From the NCBI RefSeq assembly GCF_013404085.1, contig NZ_JABFHO010000001.1, forward strand, positions 2,057,001 to 2,121,000: a DNA stretch of 64,000 bases, written 5' to 3'. This DNA comes from Winogradskyella helgolandensis. Its GTDB lineage: Bacteria; Bacteroidota; Bacteroidia; Flavobacteriales; Flavobacteriaceae. The position numbers and the translations under genes were made by a program. Positions 17,803-30,350 of this stretch are shown here, piece after piece. Below the pieces are notes generated by a model. That model had not been told where the DNA came from. It searched no databases and worked only from the letters and a program-made list of their open reading frames with translations. Each line of letters opens with the position of its first letter. Positions within the stretch are counted from its first letter, which is position 1.

Positions 17803-18492
17803 ATGGCAAGATTAACAAAGAAGAAAAAAGAAGCTCAAGCAAAAGTAGATAATAATAAGATTTACTCTTTAGAAGAAGCTTCAGCATTACTAAAAGAGAT
17901 TACATATACAAAGTTTGATGCTTCTATTGATTTAGCAATCAGATTAGGTGTAGATCCACGTAAAGCCAATCAAATGGTTCGTGGAGTAGTTTCATTACCA
18001 CACGGTACAGGTAAAGATATGAAGGTTCTTGCGCTTGTAACTCCAGATAAAGAAGCAGAAGCTAAAGAAGCGGGTGCTGATTATGTTGGGTTAGATGAAT
18101 ACTTACAGAAAATAAAAGAAGGTTGGACAGATGTTGACGTTATCGTTACTATGCCAAGCATTATGGGTAAGTTAGGACCATTAGGTAGAGTATTAGGACC
18201 AAGAGGTCTGATGCCAAATCCTAAGACAGGTACAGTAACTATGGATGTAGCTAAAGCAGTTGCAGAAGTAAAAGCTGGTAAGATAGATTTTAAAGTAGAT
18301 AAAACAGGTATTATTCATGCACCAATAGGTAAAGCATCGTTTAGTACTGATAAAATTGTTGGGAATGCTCAAGAATTATTATCTACAATTATGAAGTTAA
18401 AACCAACTGCATCAAAAGGAGTTTATGTAAAGAGCATTTATATGTCTAGTACCATGAGTCCAAGTATATCAGTTGATACAAAAATAGGATAG
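17803..18492 (+). CDS. rplA: 50S ribosomal protein L1
   Basis: A 229-residue ribosomal protein of the L1 stalk, with the signature [20 protein letters not shown] at about 125-144. In many bacteria L1 represses its own operon by binding the rplK leader; no such site was resolved here. It lies 19 bases before rplJ. Confidence 0.99.
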   Translation: MARLTKKKKEAQAKVDNNKIYSLEEASALLKEITYTKFDASIDLAIRLGVDPRKANQMVRGVVSLPHGTGKDMKVLALVTPDKEAEAKEAGADYVGLDEYLQKIKEGWTDVDVIVTMPSIMGKLGPLGRVLGPRGLMPNPKTGTVTMDVAKAVAEVKAGKIDFKVDKTGIIHAPIGKASFSTDKIVGNAQELLSTIMKLKPTASKGVYVKSIYMSSTMSPSISVDTKIG

Positions 18493-18511
18493 TAGTTAAA
18501 CTTAGAATATT

Positions 18512-19033
18512 ATGACAAGAGAAGAAAAATCCCAAGTAATTGAAGAGTTGACTGCTCAATTAGCAGATAATACAAATATCTATTTAGCAGATATTTCTGG
18601 ATTAGATGCAGTAGCAACTTCAAATTTAAGAAGAGCCTGTTTTAAAGCTAATATAAAGTTAGCGGTTGTTAAGAATACACTTTTAGAGAAAGCAATGGAA
18701 GCGTCGGATAGAGAATTCGGTGATTTACCTACGACTTTAAAAGGAAATACATCAGTAATGTATTCTGAAACAGGAAACGGACCAGCTAAAGTAATTAAAG
18801 AATTCCGTAAAAAATCTGAAAAGCCTTTATTAAAAGGAGCTTTCATTGAGGAGTCGGTTTACATTGGTGACGATTTATTAGACGCATTAGTAGATATCAA
18901 GTCAAGAGAAGAACTTATTGGTGAAATTGTAGGTTTACTACAGTCTCCTGCTAAGAACGTTATCTCAGCACTTAAATCTAGTGGTGGAAAAATCGCAGGT
19001 ATCGTTAAAACATTATCCGAAAGAGAAGGATAA
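18512..19033 (+). CDS. rplJ: 50S ribosomal protein L10
   Basis: A 173-residue ribosomal protein that anchors L7/L12 dimers to the GTPase centre. The N-terminal rRNA-binding part ([33 protein letters not shown]) and the helical C-terminal L12-binding tail are present. The gene follows rplA by 19 bases, so any L10 leader element must overlap the end of rplA. Confidence 0.99.
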   Translation: MTREEKSQVIEELTAQLADNTNIYLADISGLDAVATSNLRRACFKANIKLAVVKNTLLEKAMEASDREFGDLPTTLKGNTSVMYSETGNGPAKVIKEFRKKSEKPLLKGAFIEESVYIGDDLLDALVDIKSREELIGEIVGLLQSPAKNVISALKSSGGKIAGIVKTLSEREG

Positions 19034-19092
19034 TATTAGAATTACACAATAGAAAATTATATTATAACACACATTTATTAAACAATAGAAAA

Positions 19093-19467
19093 ATGGCAGA
19101 TTTAAAAGATTTCGCAGAACAATTAGTTAACTTAACAGTAAAAGAAGTTAATGAATTAGCAACAATATTAAAAGATGAGTACGGTATCGAGCCTGCTGCT
19201 GCTGCAGTAGCTATGGCAGGTCCAGCTGCAGGTGGTGGAGACGCTGCTGAAGAGCAAACTGAATTTGATGTTATTTTAAAAGCAGCAGGTGGTTCTAAAC
19301 TAGCTGTAGTAAAATTAGTTAAAGAATTAACTGGTTTAGGTTTAAAAGAAGCTAAAGGTTTAGTTGATGATGCACCAAGCCCAATTAAAGAAGGTGTTTC
19401 TAAAGATGAAGCAGAAGCTTTAAAATCTCAATTAGAGGACGCTGGAGCTGAGGTTGAGCTTAAGTAA
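19093..19467 (+). CDS. rplL: 50S ribosomal protein L7/L12
   Basis: A 124-residue stalk protein. It has an N-terminal dimerisation domain, an Ala/Gly-rich hinge (about 35-55, [20 protein letters not shown]), and a C-terminal domain that recruits translation factors ([20 protein letters not shown]). An inverted repeat with a T-run follows at 19490. Confidence 0.99.
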   Translation: MADLKDFAEQLVNLTVKEVNELATILKDEYGIEPAAAAVAMAGPAAGGGDAAEEQTEFDVILKAAGGSKLAVVKLVKELTGLGLKEAKGLVDDAPSPIKEGVSKDEAEALKSQLEDAGAEVELK

Positions 19468-19489
19468 GCTTACTCATTCAACAATACAA

Positions 19490-19530
19490 GGTTTAGGTCT
19501 GGAGTCGTACTCTAAGACCTAAACCCTTTT
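19490..19530 (+). terminator. Partial terminator/attenuator between rplL and rpoB
   Basis: A perfect 11-bp stem (GGTTTAGGTCT at 19490-19500 with 19515-19525), an inner GAGT/ACTC extension, and CTTTT follow rplL. The position matches the known rplL-rpoB attenuator of other bacteria, which lowers rpoB transcription relative to the ribosomal genes. Confidence 0.75.
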
Positions 19531-19588
19531 GTGTATATAAACGTTATATGCATTTTTTAGTTTTTATTTAATAAAATCTCGTTCATCA

Positions 19589-22500
19589 ATGTTAGCAAAA
19601 AAGGCTGAAAGAATTAATTTCTCTTCTATTGTAAATAGGACAGATTACCCAGACTTTTTGGATATCCAAATTAAATCCTTCCAGGATTTTTTCCAATTAG
19701 AAACAAAGTCAGAAGAAAGAGGTACTGAAGGTTTGTACAACACCTTCATGGAGAACTTCCCAATCACAGACACGCGTAATCAATTCGTATTAGAATTTTT
19801 AGATTACTTTATAGATCCACCAAGATATTCTATTGAAGAATGTATCGAAAGAGGATTAACATACAGTGTGCCTTTAAAAGCAAGATTGAAATTGTATTGT
19901 ACGGATCCAGAACATGAGGATTTCGAAACAATCGTTCAAGATGTATATTTAGGTACAATTCCTTACATGACTCCTAGTGGTACATTTTGTATCAATGGTG
20001 CAGAACGTGTTGTAGTTTCTCAATTACATAGATCACCTGGTGTATTCTTTAGCCAGTCTTTCCATGCTAATGGAACTAAATTGTATTCTGCCAGAGTAAT
20101 TCCTTTTAAAGGATCATGGATAGAATTTGCAACTGATATCAATCAAGTAATGTATGCTTACATTGATAGAAAGAAAAAATTACCAGTTACGACGCTTTTC
20201 CGTGCTATCGGTTTTGAGCGTGATAAAGATATTTTAGAGATTTTTGACCTTGCTGAAGAAGTAAAGGTTTCAAAATCTGGATTAAAGAAAGTTATCGGTC
20301 GTAAATTAGCTGCTCGTGTATTGAATACATGGCACGAAGATTTCGTTGATGAAGATACAGGTGAAGTTGTATCTATTGAGCGTAACGAAATTGTATTAGA
20401 TCGTGATACAATTATAGACAAAGATAATATTGAAGAAATTCTTGAAGCTGATGTAAAAACGATTCTTTTACATAAAGAAAGTGCGCAACAAGGAGATTAC
20501 GCAATAATTCATAATACATTACAGAAGGATCCAACAAACTCTGAAAAAGAAGCTGTTGAACACATCTACCGTCAACTACGTAATGCTGAGCCGCCAGATG
20601 AAGAGACTGCACGTGGTATTATTGACAAATTATTCTTCTCAGATCAACGTTACTCTTTAGGTGAAGTAGGTCGTTATAGAATGAACAAGAAATTACAGTT
20701 AGATATCGGAATGGACAAACAAGTTTTGACCAAATTAGATATCATAACTATTATAAAATATTTAATTGAACTTATCAACTCAAAAGCAGAGATTGATGAT
20801 ATTGACCACTTATCTAACCGTCGTGTACGTACAGTAGGTGAGCAATTATCTTCTCAGTTTGGTGTTGGTTTAGCACGTATGGCACGTACTATCCGTGAGC
20901 GTATGAACGTTCGTGATAATGAAGTGTTTACTCCTATAGATTTAATTAATGCTAAGACGTTATCGTCTGTAATTAATTCTTTCTTTGGAACAAATCAGTT
21001 ATCTCAATTTATGGATCAAACGAATCCTCTTGCAGAGATTACGCATAAGCGTCGTCTTTCAGCATTAGGACCAGGTGGTTTATCTAGAGAAAGAGCCGGT
21101 TTCGAAGTACGTGATGTTCACTATACACACTACGGACGTTTATGTCCTATTGAAACACCAGAAGGACCAAACATTGGTTTAATTTCTTCTTTATCTTGTT
21201 TTGCAAAAGTGAACCCTATGGGATTCATTGAAACTCCATATCGTAAAGTTGAAGACGGTGTTGTTGATATTAAGAATGCGCCAATATATCTTAGTGCTGA
21301 AGAGGAAGAAGATATGTTAATTGCTCAAGCAACGATTAAAGTTGATGAAAATGGTAAAATATTAGCTGATAAAATTATTTCTCGTCAAGAAGGTGATTTT
21401 CCAGTTATTGAGCCAACAAGCGTTAACTATACTGATGTTGCACCAAACCAAATTGCATCGATTTCAGCTTCATTAATTCCATTCTTGGAACATGATGATG
21501 CCAACCGTGCATTGATGGGATCTAACATGATGCGTCAGGCTGTACCATTATTACGTCCTGAAGCACCAATTGTAGGTACTGGTTTAGAACGTCAAGTAGC
21601 GTCGGACTCAAGAGTCTTAATAAATGCAGAAGGAGATGGTACTGTAGAATATGTTGATGCTCAGAAAGTAACTATTAAGTACGATCGTTCTGAAGAAGCT
21701 TCAATGGTTAGTTTTGAAAGTGATACTAAAACGTATCCTTTAGTTAAATTTAGAAAAACAAATCAAGGGACTTCAATCAACTTAAAGCCAATCGTTGAGA
21801 AAGGTGATAGAGTTGCTAAAGGTCAAGTACTTTGTGAAGGTTATGCTACAGAAAATGGTGAATTAGCACTTGGTAGAAATATGAAAGTAGCCTTTATGCC
21901 TTGGAAAGGGTATAACTTTGAGGATGCGATTGTAATTTCTGAAAAAGTAGTTAGAGAAGATGTATTTACATCTATCCATATTGATGAGTATTCATTAGAG
22001 GTTAGAGATACCAAATTAGGTAATGAAGAATTAACTAATGATATTCCTAACGTGTCTGAAGAAGCGACTAAAGATTTAGATGAAAATGGTATGATTCGCA
22101 TCGGTGCGGAAATCAAGCCAGGAGACATCTTAATCGGTAAAATTACACCTAAAGGAGAATCAGATCCTACACCAGAAGAAAAACTTTTAAGAGCTATTTT
22201 CGGTGATAAAGCTGGTGATGTTAAAGATGCCTCTTTAAAAGCATCTCCATCGCTTCACGGTGTTGTTATTGATAAAAAATTATTTGCTAGAGCCGTAAAA
22301 GATAAACGTAAGAGAGCACAAGATAAAGAAGATATCGAGAAGTTAGAAGATGTTTACGATAACAGATTTGATGATCTTAAAAATGTTCTTGTTGATAAAT
22401 TATTCAACATCGTTAATGGAAAAACAGCTCAAGGTATCTATAATGATTTAGGAGAAGAAATTATTCCTAAAGGTAAGAAGTATACATTAAAAATGTTAAA

Positions 22501-23401
22501 TGCTGTAGATGATTATACGCATTTAACTTCTGGAAAATGGACTACTGACGATCATACTAATGAAATGGTAGCGGATTTAATCCACAACTATAAGATTAAG
22601 GAAAATGATTTACAAGGATCATTAAGACGTGAGAAGTTTACAATTTCTGTTGGAGATGAATTACCTGCAGGTATCATTAAACTAGCTAAAGTTTATATCG
22701 CTAAGAAACGTAAACTTAAAGTTGGTGATAAAATGGCAGGTCGTCACGGTAACAAAGGTATTGTTGCTCGTATCGTTCGCCAAGAAGATATGCCGTTCTT
22801 AGAAGATGGAACTCCGGTTGATATTGTATTAAATCCACTTGGTGTACCTTCTCGTATGAACATTGGTCAAATTTATGAAACCGTTTTAGGTTGGGCTGGT
22901 AAAGATTTAGGTAAAAAGTACGCAACTCCGATTTTTGATGGTGCTACTTTAGATCAAATTAATGCTTATACTGATGAAGCTGGTATTCCAAGATTTGGTC
23001 ATACTTATCTTTATGATGGTGGTACAGGTGATCGTTTTGATCAACCAGCAACAGTTGGTGTGATCTATATGATTAAGCTTGGTCACATGATTGATGATAA
23101 AATGCACGCACGTTCAATAGGACCATATTCATTAATTACACAACAACCATTAGGTGGTAAAGCACAATTTGGTGGTCAACGTTTTGGTGAGATGGAAGTA
23201 TGGGCACTTGAGGCTTATGGAGCTTCAAGTACATTACGTGAGATCCTTACTGTAAAATCAGATGATGTTATTGGTAGAGCTAAAACTTACGAAGCAATCG
23301 TTAAAGGAGAGCCAATGCCAGAACCAGGACTTCCAGAATCATTCAACGTACTTATGCACGAATTGAAAGGTTTAGGATTAGATATTAGATTGGAGGAATA
23401 A
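19589..23401 (+). CDS. rpoB: DNA-directed RNA polymerase subunit beta
   Basis: A 1270-residue beta subunit. The rifampicin-pocket region ([20 protein letters not shown], then SALGPGGL, about 475-505) keeps the sensitive-type D, H and S residues. Later landmarks include [22 protein letters not shown] and the C-terminal [20 protein letters not shown]. Length is usual for Bacteroidota. It is separated from rpoC by an unusually structured 141-base spacer. Confidence 0.99.
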   Translation: MLAKKAERINFSSIVNRTDYPDFLDIQIKSFQDFFQLETKSEERGTEGLYNTFMENFPITDTRNQFVLEFLDYFIDPPRYSIEECIERGLTYSVPLKARLKLYCTDPEHEDFETIVQDVYLGTIPYMTPSGTFCINGAERVVVSQLHRSPGVFFSQSFHANGTKLYSARVIPFKGSWIEFATDINQVMYAYIDRKKKLPVTTLFRAIGFERDKDILEIFDLAEEVKVSKSGLKKVIGRKLAARVLNTWHEDFVDEDTGEVVSIERNEIVLDRDTIIDKDNIEEILEADVKTILLHKESAQQGDYAIIHNTLQKDPTNSEKEAVEHIYRQLRNAEPPDEETARGIIDKLFFSDQRYSLGEVGRYRMNKKLQLDIGMDKQVLTKLDIITIIKYLIELINSKAEIDDIDHLSNRRVRTVGEQLSSQFGVGLARMARTIRERMNVRDNEVFTPIDLINAKTLSSVINSFFGTNQLSQFMDQTNPLAEITHKRRLSALGPGGLSRERAGFEVRDVHYTHYGRLCPIETPEGPNIGLISSLSCFAKVNPMGFIETPYRKVEDGVVDIKNAPIYLSAEEEEDMLIAQATIKVDENGKILADKIISRQEGDFPVIEPTSVNYTDVAPNQIASISASLIPFLEHDDANRALMGSNMMRQAVPLLRPEAPIVGTGLERQVASDSRVLINAEGDGTVEYVDAQKVTIKYDRSEEASMVSFESDTKTYPLVKFRKTNQGTSINLKPIVEKGDRVAKGQVLCEGYATENGELALGRNMKVAFMPWKGYNFEDAIVISEKVVREDVFTSIHIDEYSLEVRDTKLGNEELTNDIPNVSEEATKDLDENGMIRIGAEIKPGDILIGKITPKGESDPTPEEKLLRAIFGDKAGDVKDASLKASPSLHGVVIDKKLFARAVKDKRKRAQDKEDIEKLEDVYDNRFDDLKNVLVDKLFNIVNGKTAQGIYNDLGEEIIPKGKKYTLKMLNAVDDYTHLTSGKWTTDDHTNEMVADLIHNYKIKENDLQGSLRREKFTISVGDELPAGIIKLAKVYIAKKRKLKVGDKMAGRHGNKGIVARIVRQEDMPFLEDGTPVDIVLNPLGVPSRMNIGQIYETVLGWAGKDLGKKYATPIFDGATLDQINAYTDEAGIPRFGHTYLYDGGTGDRFDQPATVGVIYMIKLGHMIDDKMHARSIGPYSLITQQPLGGKAQFGGQRFGEMEVWALEAYGASSTLREILTVKSDDVIGRAKTYEAIVKGEPMPEPGLPESFNVLMHELKGLGLDIRLEE

Positions 23402-23421
23402 TTTATTAGAAATTATTCCAT

Positions 23422-23524
23422 GCGAATAAGATTCGCGTAAGGACAACTCGCTAGGTGTCCGTAAACGCAAAAAAATATTCGCAACAATTGCAAAAAATTA
23501 TTGGGCAGTTTTCATAGACTGCCC
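23422..23524 (+). promoter_or_regulatory. Three hairpins in the rpoB-rpoC spacer
   Basis: The spacer holds three perfect small stems in a row: GCGAAT/ATTCGC (23422-23436), GGACA/TGTCC (23441-23460) and GGGCAGT/ACTGCCC (23503-23524). None is followed by a T-run. They could act in mRNA processing or translational control of rpoC. Confidence 0.45.
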
Positions 23525-23542
23525 ATAAACAACAAAAATAAC

Positions 23543-26500
23543 ATGGCAAGAAGACAAGATAAAAATACAGTGCAGAAGTTTAACAAAATTTCTATCGGTT
23601 TAGCGTCACCTGAATCTGTTTTAGGAGCATCTCGAGGTGAGGTATTAAAGCCAGAAACTATTAATTATCGAACACACAAACCAGAAAGAGATGGTTTGTT
23701 CTGTGAGCGTATTTTTGGTCCTGTAAAGGATTTTGAATGTGCTTGTGGTAAATATAAAAGAATACGTTACAAAGGTATAGTTTGTGACCGTTGTGGTGTA
23801 GAAGTAACAGAAAAGAAAGTACGTAGAGATAGAGTAGGTCACATCAACTTAGTTGTGCCAGTTGCTCATATCTGGTATTTCCGTTCGTTACCAAACAAGA
23901 TAGGTTACCTTCTTGGATTACCATCTAAGAAATTAGATATGATAATCTATTATGAGCGTTATGTGGTTATTCAACCAGGTATTGCTATGAATGCTGAAGG
24001 TGAGCCAGTGCAAAAAATGGATTTCTTAACAGAAGAAGAATATCTAACTATTTTAGAATCGCTTCAAAAAGAAAATCAATATTTAGACGATACAGATCCT
24101 AACAAATTCATCGCTAAGATGGGGGCTGAGTGTCTTATCGATTTATTAGCTAGAATTGATTTAGATCAGTTGTCATACGATTTAAGACATAAAGCTAATA
24201 ACGAAACGTCTAAGCAACGTAAAACAGAAGCGTTAAAACGTTTACAAGTTGTTGAAGCGTTTAGAGATTCAAATTTAAACAGAGAAAACAGACCAGAGTG
24301 GATGATCATGAAGGCTGTACCTGTTATACCACCAGAATTAAGACCTTTAGTGCCTTTAGATGGAGGTCGTTTTGCAACTTCAGATTTAAATGATTTATAC
24401 CGTCGTGTTATTATCCGTAACAACCGTCTTAAAAGATTAGTTGAGATAAAAGCACCAGAAGTTATTTTACGTAATGAAAAACGTATGTTACAAGAATCAG
24501 TTGATTCATTATTTGATAACACACGTAAATCATCTGCAGTAAAAACAGATTCTAACAGACCATTAAAATCGTTATCAGATTCACTTAAAGGTAAGCAAGG
24601 ACGTTTCCGTCAAAACTTACTTGGTAAGCGTGTGGATTATTCAGCACGTTCTGTAATTGTTGTTGGACCAGAATTGAGATTATTCGAATGTGGTTTGCCA
24701 AAAGATATGGCCGCTGAACTTTACAAGCCTTTTGTAATTAGAAAACTAATTGAAAGAGGAATTGTAAAAACTGTAAAATCTGCGAAGAAAATTATAGATA
24801 GAAAAGAACCTGTAGTTTGGGATATCTTAGAGAATGTTTTAAAAGGACATCCAGTGCTTTTAAACCGTGCTCCTACATTACACAGACTTGGTATACAGGC
24901 TTTTCAACCAAAACTTATTGAAGGTAAAGCAATTCAGTTACACCCATTAGTGTGTACTGCATTTAATGCCGATTTTGATGGTGACCAGATGGCTGTGCAT
25001 TTACCATTAGGACCAGAAGCTATTTTGGAATGTCAACTTTTATTATTGGCATCACATAATATATTAAACCCAGCAAATGGTTCGCCAGTTACAGTACCTT
25101 CTCAGGATATGGTACTTGGTCTATATTATATGACCAAATTACGTGTGTCTGATGAAAATTATAAGGTAAAAGGTGAAGGCTTAACATTCTATTCTCCAGA
25201 AGAAGTAAATATCGCTTACAACGAGAAGAAAGTTGACTTAAACGCAGGAATTAAAGTAAGAACTTTTGACTTTAATGAAGAAGGCGAGTTAACAAAACAA
25301 ATTATTGAAACAACTGTTGGCCGTGTACTTTTCAACGAAAAAGTACCAGCAGCAGCAGGTTATATAAATGAAGTTTTAACTAAAAAATCATTAAGAGAAA
25401 TTATTCATGGTATTCTTAAAAAGACAAGTGTACCTGAAACTGCAGATTTCTTAGATGAGATTAAAACTCAAGGTTATAAGTTTGCATTCCAAGGTGGATT
25501 ATCATTTAGTTTAGGTGATATTATTATTCCAGCTGAGAAGCAAGGAATGATTGACGCTGCTAACAAGCAGGTTGATGGTATTATGGGTAACTATAATATG
25601 GGACTTATTACTAACAACGAACGTTATAATCAGGTTATTGATATCTGGACGTCTACAAATGCTGAATTGACAGAGTTGTCAATGAAACGTATTAGAGAAG
25701 ATCAGCAAGGATTTAACTCGGTGTTTATGATGCTTGATTCTGGTGCAAGGGGTTCTAAAGAACAAATTCGTCAGTTAACAGGTATGCGTGGATTAATGGC
25801 TAAGCCTAAAAAATCTACAGCAGCAGGTGGAGAAATTATTGAAAATCCTATTCTTTCTAACTTTAAGGAAGGTCTTTCTATTTTAGAATACTTTATCTCT
25901 ACTCACGGTGCACGTAAAGGTCTTGCGGATACGGCTCTTAAAACTGCCGATGCAGGTTACTTAACACGTCGTTTAGTAGATGTTTCTCAAGATGTCATTG
26001 TATACGAAGAAGATTGTGGTACATTAAGAGGTATCGAAGTTTCTGCACTTAAGAAGAACGAAGAAATCGTTGAAAACTTAGAGGCTAGAATCGTTGGTAG
26101 AACATCACTTAATGATGTATATAACCCATTAACTGAAGAGTTATTAGTTGAAGCAGGTGGTCATATTAATGACGCTATAGCTAAGAAAATTGGAGCATCT
26201 CCAATAGATGCTATAGAAGTGCGTTCTGCATTAACTTGTGAAGCTAAGAAAGGTATTTGTGTTAAATGTTACGGACGTAACCTTGCTACTGGTAAAATGG
26301 TACAACGAGGTGAAGCTGTTGGTGTTGTCGCTGCTCAATCTATTGGTGAACCAGGTACACAGTTAACATTACGTACATTCCACGTAGGTGGTATTGCAGG
26401 TAACATTTCTGAAGAGAATAAATTAACTGTTAAGTTTGATGGTGTTGCTGAGATTGAAGATTTAAAAACTGTTAAATCAAAAGATAAGGAAGGTAAAGAG

Positions 26501-27844
26501 GTAGATGTTGTGATCTCTAGAACTTCAGAATTGAAATTAGTAGATTCTAAAACAGGAATTATTCTTAGTACAAATAATATTCCTTACGGTTCATTCATCT
26601 ATGTAAATAGTGGAAGTAAACTTAAGAAAGGTGATGTAATTTGTGAATGGGATCCATATAACGGTGTAATTATTTCAGAATTTGCTGGTAAAGTGAAGTA
26701 TGAAAACATCGAACAAGGGGTTACATATCAAGTTGAAATTGATGAACAAACTGGTTTCCAAGAGAAAGTTATTTCAGAATCTAGAAACAAGAAGTTGATT
26801 CCAACATTATTGATTGAAGATTCTAAAGGAGAAACTATTCGTTCTTACAACTTACCAGTTGGCGCTCACATTATGATTGATGATGGTGAAAAGATTGATA
26901 TTGGTAAGATTTTAGTTAAGATACCTCGTAAATCGTCTAAAGCTGGTGATATTACAGGTGGTCTTCCTCGTGTAACAGAATTGTTTGAAGCACGTAACCC
27001 TTCTAATCCTGCTGTAGTAAGTGCGATTGATGGTGTTGTTTCATTCGGTAAAATTAAACGTGGTAACCGTGAAATTATAATCGAGTCTAAATTAGGTGAG
27101 GTTAAGAAATACTTAGTGAAATTATCGAGTCAAATTCTTGTACAAGAAAATGATTATGTAAAAGCTGGTATGCCTTTATCTGATGGTTCAATTACACCAA
27201 ACGATATTCTTAACATTAAAGGCCCTTCTGCGGTTCAACAATATTTAGTAAATGAAGTACAAGAAGTATATCGTTTACAAGGTGTGAAAATTAATGATAA
27301 GCACTTCGAAGTTGTTGTAAGACAAATGATGCGTAAAGTTAGAATTATTGATTCTGGTGATACGATTTTCTTAGAAAACCAATTAGTTCATAAATCAGAT
27401 TTCATTGAAGAAAACGATAAGATTTTCGGAATGAAAGTGATTGAGGATGCTGGCGATTCAGAGAATTTAAAATCAGGTCAAATTGTAACTGTTAGAGATT
27501 TAAGAGATGAAAACTCTAGCTTACGTAGAGAAGATAAGAATCTTGTAACTGCAAGAGATGCTAGTCCAGCGACTGCAACTCCAATATTACAAGGTATTAC
27601 TAGAGCTTCATTACAAACTAAATCGTTTATTTCTGCGGCATCGTTCCAGGAAACTACAAAAGTTCTTAACGAAGCAGCTGTAAATGGTAAAGTGGATTCA
27701 CTAGAAGGACTTAAAGAAAATGTAATTGTTGGACATAGAATTCCAGCAGGTACAGGTGTTAGAGAATACGAAAACATCATTGTAGGTTCTAGAGAAGAGT
27801 TTAATGAAATGATGAAAGCTAAAGAAGAAATGAATTTTAACTAA
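23543..27844 (+). CDS. rpoC: DNA-directed RNA polymerase subunit beta'
   Basis: A 1433-residue beta' subunit. The N-terminal zinc ribbon ([13 protein letters not shown], then CDRCG, about 55-80), the catalytic Mg2+ loop [12 protein letters not shown] (about 475) and a second zinc site ([11 protein letters not shown]) are all present. The frame is open to a TTG at 23501, but that would put the hairpin at 23503 inside the gene; the ATG at 23543 ([13 protein letters not shown]) is the normal start. A terminator follows at 27878. Confidence 0.99.
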   Translation: MARRQDKNTVQKFNKISIGLASPESVLGASRGEVLKPETINYRTHKPERDGLFCERIFGPVKDFECACGKYKRIRYKGIVCDRCGVEVTEKKVRRDRVGHINLVVPVAHIWYFRSLPNKIGYLLGLPSKKLDMIIYYERYVVIQPGIAMNAEGEPVQKMDFLTEEEYLTILESLQKENQYLDDTDPNKFIAKMGAECLIDLLARIDLDQLSYDLRHKANNETSKQRKTEALKRLQVVEAFRDSNLNRENRPEWMIMKAVPVIPPELRPLVPLDGGRFATSDLNDLYRRVIIRNNRLKRLVEIKAPEVILRNEKRMLQESVDSLFDNTRKSSAVKTDSNRPLKSLSDSLKGKQGRFRQNLLGKRVDYSARSVIVVGPELRLFECGLPKDMAAELYKPFVIRKLIERGIVKTVKSAKKIIDRKEPVVWDILENVLKGHPVLLNRAPTLHRLGIQAFQPKLIEGKAIQLHPLVCTAFNADFDGDQMAVHLPLGPEAILECQLLLLASHNILNPANGSPVTVPSQDMVLGLYYMTKLRVSDENYKVKGEGLTFYSPEEVNIAYNEKKVDLNAGIKVRTFDFNEEGELTKQIIETTVGRVLFNEKVPAAAGYINEVLTKKSLREIIHGILKKTSVPETADFLDEIKTQGYKFAFQGGLSFSLGDIIIPAEKQGMIDAANKQVDGIMGNYNMGLITNNERYNQVIDIWTSTNAELTELSMKRIREDQQGFNSVFMMLDSGARGSKEQIRQLTGMRGLMAKPKKSTAAGGEIIENPILSNFKEGLSILEYFISTHGARKGLADTALKTADAGYLTRRLVDVSQDVIVYEEDCGTLRGIEVSALKKNEEIVENLEARIVGRTSLNDVYNPLTEELLVEAGGHINDAIAKKIGASPIDAIEVRSALTCEAKKGICVKCYGRNLATGKMVQRGEAVGVVAAQSIGEPGTQLTLRTFHVGGIAGNISEENKLTVKFDGVAEIEDLKTVKSKDKEGKEVDVVISRTSELKLVDSKTGIILSTNNIPYGSFIYVNSGSKLKKGDVICEWDPYNGVIISEFAGKVKYENIEQGVTYQVEIDEQTGFQEKVISESRNKKLIPTLLIEDSKGETIRSYNLPVGAHIMIDDGEKIDIGKILVKIPRKSSKAGDITGGLPRVTELFEARNPSNPAVVSAIDGVVSFGKIKRGNREIIIESKLGEVKKYLVKLSSQILVQENDYVKAGMPLSDGSITPNDILNIKGPSAVQQYLVNEVQEVYRLQGVKINDKHFEVVVRQMMRKVRIIDSGDTIFLENQLVHKSDFIEENDKIFGMKVIEDAGDSENLKSGQIVTVRDLRDENSSLRREDKNLVTARDASPATATPILQGITRASLQTKSFISAASFQETTKVLNEAAVNGKVDSLEGLKENVIVGHRIPAGTGVREYENIIVGSREEFNEMMKAKEEMNFN

Positions 27845-27877
27845 TTCTCTAGTTTTTTTCAAAATAATAAATGAATT

Positions 27878-27911
27878 AAAAGCCTTCTTGTATTTTTACA
27901 TGAAGGCTTTT
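27878..27911 (+). terminator. Terminator after rpoC
   Basis: A 10-bp stem (AAAAGCCTTC with GAAGGCTTTT, 27878-27887 and 27902-27911) is followed by a weak T-rich tail. It lies 34 bases after the rpoC stop and ends the ribosomal/RNA polymerase operon. Confidence 0.75.
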
Positions 27912-27971
27912 ATATTTTAAATACTAATTAATGAGACTTCCATTTTTTAAGGAAGCATAAATAAATTTGCG

Positions 27972-28295
27972 ATGGCAGACGAAAAAAATAATCCAAATAA
28001 TAAAAAAGGACAAATTAATATTGAGCTAGATGAGAAAATAGCAGAAGGCATTTATTCTAACTTAGCAATCATTAACCATTCTGTTTCAGAATTTGTAGTC
28101 GATTTTGTAAGCATTATGCCAGGTACTCCAAAGAGCAAAGTAAAATCAAGAATTATATTAACTCCACAGCATGCCAAACGTTTATTAAAAGCATTAGGTG
28201 AAAATGTAACGCGTTTTGAAAATGCCCATGGAGAAATTAAGGATTACGAGCAACCTCCAATTCCACTAAATTTCGGACCAACCGGACAAGCTTAA
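27972..28295 (+). CDS. DUF3467 family protein
   Basis: A 107-residue protein recognised as DUF3467 from INIELDEKIAEGIYSNLAIINHS, EFVVDFVSIMPG and RIILTPQHAKRLLKAL. The family is widespread and uncharacterised; the middle part resembles a small beta-rich domain. It commonly sits after rpoC in Bacteroidota, which hints at a housekeeping role, but no function is known. The N-terminus is Asn/Lys-rich and probably disordered. Confidence 0.85.
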   Translation: MADEKNNPNNKKGQINIELDEKIAEGIYSNLAIINHSVSEFVVDFVSIMPGTPKSKVKSRIILTPQHAKRLLKALGENVTRFENAHGEIKDYEQPPIPLNFGPTGQA

Positions 28296-28331
28296 TAAAT
28301 ACTTATATTTTATAAGTTGTATAAAAACATA

Positions 28332-28366
28332 AAAAAACCTTTGAATTATACATTCAAAGGTTTTTT
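28332..28366. terminator. Bidirectional terminator between convergent genes
   Basis: A perfect 15-bp stem (28332-28346 with 28352-28366) has an A-run on one side and a T-run on the other. It serves DUF3467 on the plus strand and the ferredoxin-like gene on the minus strand. Confidence 0.85.
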
Positions 28367-28389
28367 GTTATGAAACTAATTCTTAAAGT

Positions 28390-28620
28390 TTATGCTACTT
28401 CCTTTTCATTCAAGTGATATTTTAGAGCACCAGAAGGACATTTTTTAATTTGATTAATAATCACATCAGTTTGTTCTCCTTCTAAATTAATCCAGGGAAT
28501 CACGGAACTTCTAAATACATTTGATAATTGTTTTGCACAAAACCCTGCATTTGTACAACAGCGAGGTGCATAGGTTACAGTAATCTTATTGTTACTGAAA
28601 ACGTTTTCGTTATTATCCAT
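28390..28620 (-). CDS. Divergent 4Fe-4S mono-cluster (Fer4_19, YjdI-like) protein
   Basis: A 76-residue iron-sulfur protein. The cysteine pattern is APRCC-x2-AGFC early on and KCPSGAL late, as in the Fer4_19/YjdI family of divergent single-cluster ferredoxins. The sequence WINLEGEQTDVIINQIKKCPSGAL is typical. It probably carries electrons or senses redox state in the cytoplasm; the partner is unknown. It is transcribed alone, convergent to DUF3467. Confidence 0.83.
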   Translation of the reverse strand: MDNNENVFSNNKITVTYAPRCCTNAGFCAKQLSNVFRSSVIPWINLEGEQTDVIINQIKKCPSGALKYHLNEKEVA

Positions 28621-28760
28621 AATAAGTAGATTAGTTTGGGGTTAATCTTAATTTATACTATAACTCGTGAAGTAAATCTAATTAATACTCGATAAAAAAG
28701 CAAAAAACTTCGACAAAGTGCATTGTATTTTAACATTTATGACTAAATATACGACAAGTT

Positions 28761-30350
28761 TTATTCAAATTCCGATGTCATATGGAACGTAATACTGGGG
28801 TATTTTTGCTGTGTCATTTGTAAAGAAAACATAGAGTCGGCTAAAAACACCAATTGATTTTGTTTATCTCTAGCTAAGAAACGTTGCTTTACACGTAAGA
28901 ATTCTTTATACTCATCACTCTTTTTATCTTTGGCCTCTACCCAACACGCTTTATGTACATTTAAGTTCTCATAGGTACATTTTGCGCCATACTCATGCTC
29001 TAACCTATACTGAATAACTTCATATTGTAAAGCACCAACAGTACCAATCACTTTTCGTCCATTTAAATCTAATGTAAATAATTGCGCGACTCCTTCGTCC
29101 ATCAACTGATCGATACCTTTATAAAGCTGTTTTGCTTTCATCGGATCGGCATTATTGATGTATCTAAAATGTTCTGGTGAGAAGCTTGGTACACCTTTAT
29201 AGTTTAATGTTTCACCTTCAGTTAAGGTATCTCCAATTTTAAAACTTCCCGTATCCTGCAATCCAACAATATCTCCTGGGTATGAAATGTCTACAATCTC
29301 TTTCTTTTCAGCAAAAAAGGCATTTGGACTAGAAAATTTCATGCTTTTATTATGCCTTACATGAAGATATGGTGTATTTCGTTTAAATTCTCCTGAAACA
29401 ATTTTTATAAATGCTAATCTATTTCTGTGATTAGGATCCATATTCGCATGTATTTTAAACACGAAACCGGTAAATTTATCTTCTTCAGGTTTTACTAAAC
29501 GTTCTTCACTATGCTTTGGTCTAGGTTTTGGTGCAATATCTACAAAACAATCTAATAATTCTCTTACTCCAAAATTGTTTAATGCTGAACCAAAAAATAC
29601 AGGCTGTTGCTCACCATTTAAATAGTCTTCTTTGTTAAAATTTGGATAGATACCTTCTACTAATTCAATTTCTTCTCGCAATGTATTTGCGGCTTTTTCA
29701 CCAACCAATTTATCTAATTCTGGTGATGCTAAATCTGAAATTTCAATGGTCTCTTCAATATCTTTTCGATTATCTCCAGAAAATAAATTGATATTTTTTT
29801 CCCAAATGTTGTAAATCCCTTTAAAGTCGTAACCCATTCCTATTGGAAAACTTAAAGGCACAACTTTTAAACCTAGTTTTTGTTCAATTTCATCTAACAG
29901 ATCAAAAGCATCTTTACCTTCTCTATCCATTTTATTAATAAAAACAATCATAGGAATGTTTCGCATTCTACAAACTTCAACTAATTTTTCGGTTTGCTCC
30001 TCAACACCTTTTGCAACATCAATGACTACAATAACACTATCTACAGCTGTTAGTGTTCTAAATGTGTCTTCTGCAAAATCCTTGTGACCTGGTGTATCAA
30101 GAATGTTAATTTTAATACCATTGTATTCAAAAGCTAAAACAGAAGTCGCTACAGAAATTCCACGCTGACGCTCAATTTCCATAAAATCACTCGTTGCACC
30201 TTTCTTTATTTTATTGCTTTTTACAGCGCCAGCTTCTTGTATGGCTCCACCAAAAAGTAGTAGTTTTTCCGTTAATGTGGTTTTACCAGCATCTGGATGC
30301 GAAATGATTCCGAATGTGCGTCGTCTGTTTATTTCTTTTATAAAACTCAT
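28761..30350 (-). CDS. prfC: Peptide chain release factor 3
   Basis: A 529-residue translation GTPase that removes RF1/RF2 from the ribosome after termination. The G1 loop SHPDAGKTT is at 17-25, G2 is around RQRGISVATS, G3 is DTPGHKDF and G4 is NKMD. The extended domain II and the C-terminal RF3 domain (ADPMKAKQLYKG; GALQYEVIQYRLEHEYGA) separate it from EF-G. It is transcribed alone on the minus strand. Confidence 0.97.
   Translation of the reverse strand: MSFIKEINRRRTFGIISHPDAGKTTLTEKLLLFGGAIQEAGAVKSNKIKKGATSDFMEIERQRGISVATSVLAFEYNGIKINILDTPGHKDFAEDTFRTLTAVDSVIVVIDVAKGVEEQTEKLVEVCRMRNIPMIVFINKMDREGKDAFDLLDEIEQKLGLKVVPLSFPIGMGYDFKGIYNIWEKNINLFSGDNRKDIEETIEISDLASPELDKLVGEKAANTLREEIELVEGIYPNFNKEDYLNGEQQPVFFGSALNNFGVRELLDCFVDIAPKPRPKHSEERLVKPEEDKFTGFVFKIHANMDPNHRNRLAFIKIVSGEFKRNTPYLHVRHNKSMKFSSPNAFFAEKKEIVDISYPGDIVGLQDTGSFKIGDTLTEGETLNYKGVPSFSPEHFRYINNADPMKAKQLYKGIDQLMDEGVAQLFTLDLNGRKVIGTVGALQYEVIQYRLEHEYGAKCTYENLNVHKACWVEAKDKKSDEYKEFLRVKQRFLARDKQNQLVFLADSMFSLQMTQQKYPSITFHMTSEFE

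Noticed and set aside
23501..23542. N-terminal extension of rpoC from a TTG codon
   Set aside because: The added residues overlap the GGGCAGT/ACTGCCC hairpin and do not resemble any RpoC start; [13 protein letters not shown] from 23543 does.
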